Shown one piece after another: positions 58,524 through 64,000 of a DNA stretch of 64,000 nucleotides. Below the pieces are notes generated by a model. That model had not been told where the DNA came from. It did no database searches and worked only from the letters and a program-made list of their open reading frames with translations. Numbering within the stretch: the first letter of the stretch is position 1; each line of letters opens with the position of its first letter. The translations under genes were made by a program, and so were the position numbers. Where the stretch lies: positions 1-64,000 of the forward strand of contig DATMRF010000120.1 in assembly GCA_035566435.1 (NCBI GenBank), given 5' to 3'. The stretch comes from DATMRF01 sp035566435. Lineage in GTDB: Bacteria; Verrucomicrobiota; Verrucomicrobiia; Limisphaerales; UBA8199.

Positions 58524-60926
58524 TCACTCGATCCTGGGGGCGTCGAATGTGCGACCGCCCTGGTGGTGAATGGCTTTGGTGATTTTGCCGGCGTCGTTCT
58601 TCACGAATTGAACTTGGGCATCCACGACTTTCCAGAAGAACTCGGTGGGGGATTTGGGAAAGATTTCGAATTTAGGCTGGCCGGTTAACTGGGCGAACAA
58701 GCGGTCACCTTCGCGAGACACGGTCATGATGGCCTGGCCCGCGCCATAATCGTATTTGCCGACAAAAGCATCGTAGGAGGCAGCATCCACCTTGGCCTCC
58801 TTCAAATCTTCGAGTCGCGGCGCATTGATGGTTTGACCGCCTTGATGGTGGACGGCTTTGGTTACTTTGCCCTGGCTGTCTTTGACGAACGTCACTTGGG
58901 CATCCACCACTTTCCAGAAAAACTCAGTGCCGGATTTGGGGAAAATCTCGAAGCGCGGCTGGCCGGCGAGCTGGGCGTAGAGGTGTAGGCCTTCTTTGGT
59001 CACGGTCATGACGGCCCCGCCGTAGTCGTACCGGCCGACGAGAGCATCAAAGGCGTCCGGCGAAACGGCCGGGTTGACCTGGCGGGTGGGGCGCGGGTCG
59101 AGTTTTTGACCGAGATAAATCTCGGTGACCAGATGGGCGAGTTGGCCCGGGTCGGCGCCGGGAGCGCCCGGCAGCGCGTTGGCGAGGATGGCGACGGTGA
59201 AGTTCTCGCGCGGAAGCCGCATGATGAAGCTGCTGAAACCGTTGAGCCCGCCGCCGTGGGAAATCTCCTGGGCGCCGCGCGTCTGGGAGCTGAACCAGCC
59301 GTAACCGTAGCCGTTTCCGGAATTGTCGTCCTGGTTATCCTCGGCCTTCACAGGCGTCCAAGCGGCTTTCAGGCTGGCATCGTTCAAGACTTTGCCGCCG
59401 AAGACACCCTCATTCCAGCGGAATAAATCCTCGAGCGTCGAGTAGAGCGCGCCGGCGCCACCGGCCCAGGACATGTCCCAGTTGAGCGCGTTGGTGAAGC
59501 CAGCGGCGTTGAATTGATAACCGAGCGCCTCGTGTTCGAGCGCCAGGTCGGCGCGGTGGACACCGGTATTGGTCATGCCCAGCGGCTCGAAGAAGTTCTT
59601 GCGCAGGAAATCGGCGTAGGATTGGCCGGAGACTTTCTCAATGATGCGGCCCAGCAGGAAGTAACCGGAGTTGTCATAGTGCCATTTCTTTCCCGGGTCG
59701 AAATCGTAAGGATCGTTCTGAAACGATTTGATGAGGGCATCCGGTTCGGTGGGCGAAGTGACCTTGTCCATGAAGCCGGGTTTGTCGGTGTAGCTGCGGA
59801 TGCCCGAGGTATGGGTGAGGAGATGGCGCAAGGTGACCTCATCACCGCGCGGGAAATCGGGGAAGTATTTCGAGAGCTTGTCCTGCACGCTGAGCTTGCC
59901 TTGCTCCTGCAGTTTCAAAATGGCCGCAGCGGTAAACTGTTTGGTGATGGAGCCGATGCGGGATTTGGTGTCCGGAGCAAAGCCGGCGCCGTGGGCCACA
60001 TCAGCGAGGCCGTATCCCTTTTTGAAGAGAACCTTCCCGTTTTGGGCAACCAACACCGCCGCACCGGGCCCATTGTTCGTGATCGCCGTGGTGAAGAGGG
60101 CGTCCACCAGTTTATCCGGCGGCGGCATCGGGGCGTTGGTGACGGCGCCACGGCCGGCCAACAATCGCATCATCTCCGTGTCCCCGTGCAGGCGAGCCGC
60201 CTGGAACGCCGTCACGCCGGGTTTGGCTTGCGCATTTACATCCAGGCCATGCTCCAGCAATTTCCGGACGGTTTCCGAATCGCTGGTCATCACCGCGGAA
60301 ATCAGCTTGTTAGCTTGCAATTCCCGGCTCAGCAATCGGCAAGCGAAACTCCAATCGCCCCGGATATTTTGCACCTTCAACAGAAGCTGATTTTTGCCGG
60401 CGGCGAAATCCACTGGCACAATATCGTCATCGGGAGCGCAAGGGCGGTCGCTCCAATTGTCATGGACCAATTTGCCGTTGAGCCAAACCTTTACGGCATC
60501 GTCGCTGCCGAGACCGAGGACGCCCTTGATCTTCTCAGGCAACTCGATTTCGGCCCAGGCGTAAGCAATGGCATAATCGCTCGGGCTGCTGCCGGCTTTT
60601 AGGTCGATGACGTCGCTGCCGGACTTGACTGATTTCCATTCGAGTTCGCGTTCGCCGAACGTTTGCTTCAAGCCGGCTCGGGGACGCGCGTTCGCTTCGC
60701 CGTCCTGGCTCTTGAGTAAGTCTTCGGCGAAGGCTGTTTTTTGGATTTCCTGCGACGGCTCGCCGGACTTGTCAGCGGAGACCGGGAAGGGTTTGAGGAC
60801 TAGCCAGTTTCGCATGAACTCGTCTGGTTTGAGGCCGGCGTAGGTGGCGGGATCGCTCGCGCTCAACGAGGCGCCGCTCAGCAGCAGGGCCAGGGTGGTG
60901 GAACAGGCGATGGAGGATAATCTCAT
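58524..60926 (-). CDS. Exported beta-lactamase-family serine hydrolase with ankyrin repeats and duplicated DUF3471-like tail
   Basis: 800 aa from the ATG at 60926. Signal peptide MRLSSIACSTTLALLLSGAS. A beta-rich region at about 25-195 is followed by two ankyrin-like repeats (about 203-265, ETVRKLLEHGLDVNAQAKPG VTAFQAARLHGDTEMMRLLA, two blocks). The class C-type hydrolase spans about 275-625: S326-I-T-K329, the YDN motif in WHYDNSGYFLLG, and SHGGGLNG. Two tandem 80-85-residue copies of a DUF3471-like domain end the protein (LVGRYDYGGAVMTVT and FVGKYDYGAGQAIMTV). It probably hydrolyses peptides or esters in the periplasm; a role in antibiotic resistance is not implied. Confidence 0.92.
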   Translation of the reverse strand: MRLSSIACSTTLALLLSGASLSASDPATYAGLKPDEFMRNWLVLKPFPVSADKSGEPSQEIQKTAFAEDLLKSQDGEANARPRAGLKQTFGERELEWKSVKSGSDVIDLKAGSSPSDYAIAYAWAEIELPEKIKGVLGLGSDDAVKVWLNGKLVHDNWSDRPCAPDDDIVPVDFAAGKNQLLLKVQNIRGDWSFACRLLSRELQANKLISAVMTSDSETVRKLLEHGLDVNAQAKPGVTAFQAARLHGDTEMMRLLAGRGAVTNAPMPPPDKLVDALFTTAITNNGPGAAVLVAQNGKVLFKKGYGLADVAHGAGFAPDTKSRIGSITKQFTAAAILKLQEQGKLSVQDKLSKYFPDFPRGDEVTLRHLLTHTSGIRSYTDKPGFMDKVTSPTEPDALIKSFQNDPYDFDPGKKWHYDNSGYFLLGRIIEKVSGQSYADFLRKNFFEPLGMTNTGVHRADLALEHEALGYQFNAAGFTNALNWDMSWAGGAGALYSTLEDLFRWNEGVFGGKVLNDASLKAAWTPVKAEDNQDDNSGNGYGYGWFSSQTRGAQEISHGGGLNGFSSFIMRLPRENFTVAILANALPGAPGADPGQLAHLVTEIYLGQKLDPRPTRQVNPAVSPDAFDALVGRYDYGGAVMTVTKEGLHLYAQLAGQPRFEIFPKSGTEFFWKVVDAQVTFVKDSQGKVTKAVHHQGGQTINAPRLEDLKEAKVDAASYDAFVGKYDYGAGQAIMTVSREGDRLFAQLTGQPKFEIFPKSPTEFFWKVVDAQVQFVKNDAGKITKAIHHQGGRTFDAPRIE

Positions 60927-61628
60927 GCGGACGGTTTGGCGCCGGCCACGAGCTGAGTCAAGAACATTTAATGGGCCGAAACGTATAGTAACCACTGGGT
61001 TCCGGGCTTGATATTTCAAAACCCGCGAAGCTGACGAATTTGCGGCCCCAGTTCCCCTCACGCCGGCCCTCGCGCGAGAACCCGTTGAAACACGTTTCTT
61101 TTACGTAAGCGCGCGCACACCCCGCTGAAGCGCTTGTCATTACCCACATCTTGTAAGGTTTTTCTTAAACCAGAGTGATGGAGCGTATGATTTGCGGCGC
61201 AGCAATCCTCAAAGAATGGCATTTTTCGGGGTTGCATCGTCCGGCCCGACGTGCCGAGTCACGGCAATTTGACGCAACCCTTTTCAGGGTTGGCGGGTTT
61301 GCGGCGCCGCTGACCCAGGGTAGCTCGTTCCTCGCAACCCTAGGCTGAGTGACGGAATCCCGTTGGGATTCCCCAAAACGCGACCGGCGGCGGCTAAGAG
61401 TGCCTCCGTATTCCAGGGGTTTCGTGGGTGCTGAAAAGAAGGACTGATACAGGCGTGCAAAATATGTGGGTAATGACAAGCGCAAAAGCGGGGTGTTAAT
61501 GAGAGGGCGCGAAGCTCCAGTGTATGAAAGCGCACACACTATTGCTGAGAACAGCGTTGGAAGTGAAAGCCAGAAGAATTTCAGACACGAATTCCACGAA
61601 TTTTCACGAAGTAAAGTAGCTGGGGCGG
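60927..61628. other. Intergenic region with a GGAATCCC hairpin repeat
   Basis: 700 bp without a convincing gene. GGAATCCC-GTT-GGGATTCC (61354-61372) is a perfect hairpin inside sequence of a type repeated in related genomes (AGGCTGAGTGACGGAATCCC). Two minus-strand frames across 61165-61539 have no domain and follow the repeat. Confidence 0.6.
61354..61372. repeat. Perfect hairpin GGAATCCC/GGGATTCC
   Basis: Eight-base arms with a three-base loop in non-coding DNA. No T-run follows on either strand, so it is more likely a dispersed palindrome than a terminator. Confidence 0.65.
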
Positions 61629-62657
61629 TCAGCGATCATTGCCGGGAGGCGCGGTCGGGGACGGAGGGTCGGGTCGAGGAAGAACAGTGTCGATCGAGTT
61701 TGAGGAATAGAATTGAGCTAATGGGAGCAACAACGCTTCGAGCTGGCGATAGTACTCATCTTCGGTCGACTCGCCTTTCTTGTCACGGAACAGGAGGACG
61801 GCGCGTTCCAGTTGGTCGCGTTGGGTGCGCTGTTCCATCGTAAGCGTCCGTTCGGTATCGCTGTTGACCAGATAGAATTGGCGCGCCAGCAGGCCATCCA
61901 AAGGCGTGTTTTCCTTGGGGCGCTTAGTTGCGCGCAAGCCGCGGAACCAGTCGGCCGGGGTGCCCAGGCCGTCGCCGTTATCGTCGAGCAACGCATGCTC
62001 GGAGGCGAGGCGGCCTTCGACTTTGTAGAATTCAGCGACCTGGCGGGAGGCGGTCAGGAAAGCCTCGAGAAGCGAGACCTGGCCGTCTTTGTCGAGGTCG
62101 GCCTCCGAGCTGGTGATGGCTTCGGCGAGGAATTGTCCGAACCGGGTGTAGTTCTGCTCGTAGCCGCTGCGGGTGGCGGTGATGATGACCCGGTTGGTAG
62201 CGGAGAGTTTGTTGAGGAAGGGCGCGCTGGCGGAGGCGGTGTTAAGGACGGCCAGCGGGCGGTGAAAAGGCTGAAGCCACAGGGCCAGTTCGGTGGCCGA
62301 GAAGTCCGGTCCGCGCAGGTTGAACCGGGCTTCTTTGCCGTCGAAGGTTCCGTGTCCGAGCAACACGAGCCAAAGCTGGGCGAGGCCGTTCCTGGGCTCA
62401 GCGGCGAGGGTTAGTTTGAGCCGGTCGTAATCGTTGGTCTGGCTTTCGGTATCGAGACCGATGGTGACATGGCGGCAGTTTGCCTGGGAGCAGGCTTTAG
62501 TCCAGAGATCAGCCTGGCGGACGAAGTTGCTGCCGAACTCGGGGTCACCGGGGGCGCCGACGACGATGATAACGGTGGTGTGGGAGGCGGTGTCGGGAGC
62601 GCTGAAGGCGGGAAGGGCGGAGGAGAAGAGGAAGGCGAGAAGAACGGGCTTTAGCAA
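61629..62657 (-). CDS. Exported caspase-like (C13/C14-fold) protein lacking an evident catalytic Cys
   Basis: About 342 aa from the TTG at 62657, which gives signal peptide MLKPVLLAFLFSSALPAFSA. The open frame extends upstream to 62990 but there passes through two palindromic repeats. The mature part starts HTTVIIVVGAPGDPEFGSNF. LVLLGHGTFDGKEARFNL has the His expected of the caspase fold. The strand that should hold the catalytic Cys reads AVLNTASASAPFL with no Cys. ITATRSGYEQNYTRFGQFLA and an EF-hand-like loop DLDKDGQVSLLEAF follow. Start position is uncertain. It may be a pseudoenzyme or use another residue. Confidence 0.72.
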   Translation of the reverse strand: MLKPVLLAFLFSSALPAFSAPDTASHTTVIIVVGAPGDPEFGSNFVRQADLWTKACSQANCRHVTIGLDTESQTNDYDRLKLTLAAEPRNGLAQLWLVLLGHGTFDGKEARFNLRGPDFSATELALWLQPFHRPLAVLNTASASAPFLNKLSATNRVIITATRSGYEQNYTRFGQFLAEAITSSEADLDKDGQVSLLEAFLTASRQVAEFYKVEGRLASEHALLDDNGDGLGTPADWFRGLRATKRPKENTPLDGLLARQFYLVNSDTERTLTMEQRTQRDQLERAVLLFRDKKGESTEDEYYRQLEALLLPLAQFYSSNSIDTVLPRPDPPSPTAPPGNDR

Positions 62658-62819
62658 AGAGAGGGGGGGCAAGCAGGCGCTACGGCGGTGCAGTTCAGCA
62701 AGAGTTTTTAACGCAAGGGCGCAGAGATGCAAAGGCGCAAAGGATTTGCTGGTGCTGGCAGGGGTGTCAGGGGTTACTGAAAGGTGGCTAGCGCTCGTGT
62801 TGCGCGGCTCGATTCCAAC

Positions 62820-62885
62820 GGGGACGTGGCCGTCCCCGCCCCTTGCACCTCGCTGTTCGTTCGCGACGGGGACGTGGCCGTCCCC
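62820..62885. repeat. Two copies of the palindrome GGGGACGTGGCCGTCCCC
   Basis: Copies at 62820-62837 and 62868-62885 each have 7-bp arms and a TGGC loop. They lie upstream of the caspase-like gene and just past the stop of the next gene. A third copy is inside the coding region at 55033-55050. Confidence 0.88.
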
Positions 62886-62905
62886 GCCTCTGGAGGGTTG
62901 TGCGG

Positions 62906-64000
62906 TCACGGCAAACCTTTCCAGCGGCGGAGGCCCCATTCGGCGGCCAGGCAGGCGAGCGCGAAGCCGAACATCGCCGGGGTGTGCCACAGAGGCCAGG
63001 TCCAGGACTCCATCACCGGCGCGTGACGGTGAGGCAGGTTGCGGGCGAACTGGTCAAGTTTGTCAGCCGAAACGAGCTCGCCGCCGGTCGCACGGGCTAT
63101 GGTTTCGAGCAGCGCGATGTTTGGCGCCAGGGAACGGAATTCTTCGGCGGCGAGGTCGGTACTCCAGCCGCCAGCGGCGCGGCCCACTTCGACGCCGTCC
63201 GAGTTGGTGACGCAGACACTGGCTTGGTAGCCACCCGTGGCCCGCGGCACGTAGGCAGCTTCATAGAGCCCCGGCTCGGTCGCCGAGGCCTCCGCCGGGA
63301 GGCGAATGACGTTGGTTTCGCCGCCGGGGCCGGGCTCGGTCATGACCGGCTGAACCGTCAGGCTGATGCCGGCGTTATCGAGCGGCTGGAATTTCGGGTC
63401 GCGAACGCGCACCTGTAATTTGACTGCGCCGTTAGGCGAGTCCGCTTCAGGGTCGGCCAAAAGGTCAACGCGGTTGGGAACGTCGTTCACCAGCCAGCGC
63501 ATCAACTGGCGCCAGGCTTTGTCCATGTCGTGGTGGGCGTCGGTGTCATGAAAACCCCAGCGCCAGACATCGCCAAGCGTCAGGGCGGCGGTGCGGCCGC
63601 GGCCAAAACGCTGAACCACCAGGGCCGGAAGGGATTTCCCGTCCGCATCGGCGACGGTGGCAATGATGCTCGCGCCGGGTTTGACCTCGCGGACGCGATT
63701 GAGCACCTGGAAGGGGGCCATGCCTTGCAGGCGCGCCTTCTCGTCCGCTTCGTTGTCGCGCAGCCGCGCCCAGGGTTGCAGCCAGCCTTCGCGGGTCAAC
63801 TCGAGGCGCAGCGGCCCCGGCGGGTTGGTTTCCTCGGCGGGATCGAGATAAACGGGCAGCATGTCGCCGATGGGCGTCCGTTGATACCGGCCCTGCTGAA
63901 ACGATTCCATGCCGCCGAGCATGAGAAAGCCGCCGCCGCGTTCCGACACGAACCGCTGCAGCAGGGCCGCCTGGTCGGGCGTGAAGAATTCCGCTTCGAG
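62906..64000 (-). CDS. Membrane protein with glutamine-amidotransferase-like domain (partial, 5' end outside window)
   Basis: At least 364 codons; the frame is open to the window edge. The visible part starts LEAEFFTPDQAALLQRF then VSERGGGFLMLGGMESFQQG, which is the region of class I glutamine-amidotransferase-like folds seen in large Verrucomicrobiota and Planctomycetota membrane proteins. FGRGRTAALTLGDVWRWGF and WRQLMRWLVNDVPNRVDLLA follow. A beta-sandwich region (LQVRVRDPKFQPLDNAGISL) comes next. A last membrane span (PAMFGFALACLAAEWGL) ends the protein. Proteins of this kind often carry an N-terminal VWA or BatA-like part, which would lie beyond 64000. It is the gene upstream of the caspase-like protein. 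Confidence 0.82.
   Translation of the reverse strand, partial: LEAEFFTPDQAALLQRFVSERGGGFLMLGGMESFQQGRYQRTPIGDMLPVYLDPAEETNPPGPLRLELTREGWLQPWARLRDNEADEKARLQGMAPFQVLNRVREVKPGASIIATVADADGKSLPALVVQRFGRGRTAALTLGDVWRWGFHDTDAHHDMDKAWRQLMRWLVNDVPNRVDLLADPEADSPNGAVKLQVRVRDPKFQPLDNAGISLTVQPVMTEPGPGGETNVIRLPAEASATEPGLYEAAYVPRATGGYQASVCVTNSDGVEVGRAAGGWSTDLAAEEFRSLAPNIALLETIARATGGELVSADKLDQFARNLPHRHAPVMESWTWPLWHTPAMFGFALACLAAEWGLRRWKGLP

Noticed and set aside
62658..62990. N-terminal extension of the caspase-like frame
   Set aside because: It passes through two dispersed palindromes and overlaps the end of the upstream gene; a signal peptide begins only at 62657.

Overview
The window is bacterial chromosome of about 60% G+C. 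It most likely comes from a Verrucomicrobiota of the Limisphaerales/Pedosphaera type. The signs are two type II pseudopilin-like proteins with the H-X9-DG signature, very large secreted LamG/Ig/PA14 proteins rich in Thr-Asn, a TIGR03118 protein, a DUF1614 membrane protein, and many families of short dispersed palindromic repeats. No phage, plasmid, rRNA operon or CRISPR array was seen. Two tRNAs are present, Arg(TCG) and Ala(GGC), and both encode their CCA end.

Layout. 1-10.4 kb, minus strand: exported proteins (pseudopilin-like, Gly/Tyr-rich, TIGR03118, TRASH/YHS zinc finger, a second pseudopilin-like) and a 1352-aa LamG/Ig/PA14 protein closed by a clear terminator. 10.6-14 kb: a membrane protein and a MarR regulator that share one 12-bp palindromic operator, then EngB, RsgA and tRNA-Arg. 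14.8-18.2 kb: a LysR regulator divergent from pirin, a small membrane protein, YceI and a CDGSH protein, which looks like a redox or stress cluster. 18.2-19.3 kb: a ParD-like antitoxin and zeta-type toxin under an operator set between -35 and -10. 19.3-26.4 kb: a DUF6600-like exported protein, Mpl ligase for murein recycling, and a GH2 glycosidase with a stop codon inside its C-terminal tail. 26.5-33.7 kb: an NtrC-type activator, a sigma-54 promoter, a small secreted helical protein, an outer-membrane barrel, the partner histidine kinase and a beta-propeller. 34.1-46.3 kb: an ECF sigma factor, a 1289-aa chimera (anti-sigma-like N-terminus, membrane span, Wzz-like region, VWA) and a 2163-aa membrane protein, with a REP-associated transposase and its palindromes inserted between the last two. 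47-49.4 kb: GH28 and a broken SGNH esterase. 49.6-54.2 kb: an amino-acid ABC transporter with fused binding protein and permease, threonine dehydratase and a UPF0173 hydrolase. 54.4-64 kb: a Gly/Ser/His-rich exported protein, DUF1614, tRNA-Ala, a CPBP protease, an ankyrin/beta-lactamase-family hydrolase with a duplicated C-terminal domain, a caspase-like protein without an evident catalytic cysteine, and a partial glutamine-amidotransferase-like membrane protein.

Most promising for something new: (1) the sigma factor / VWA chimera / giant membrane protein locus; (2) the sigma-54 two-component cell-envelope island with a readable promoter next to its own activator; (3) a bipartite dispersed element (14447-14700 and 46552-46826) with conserved ends and a variable core; (4) a shared helical domain in exported proteins, two of which carry the same C-terminal residues as a third; (5) two promoters that appear to give leaderless mRNAs with the operator laid over the core promoter. 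All assignments come from reading the sequence; no database search was run.
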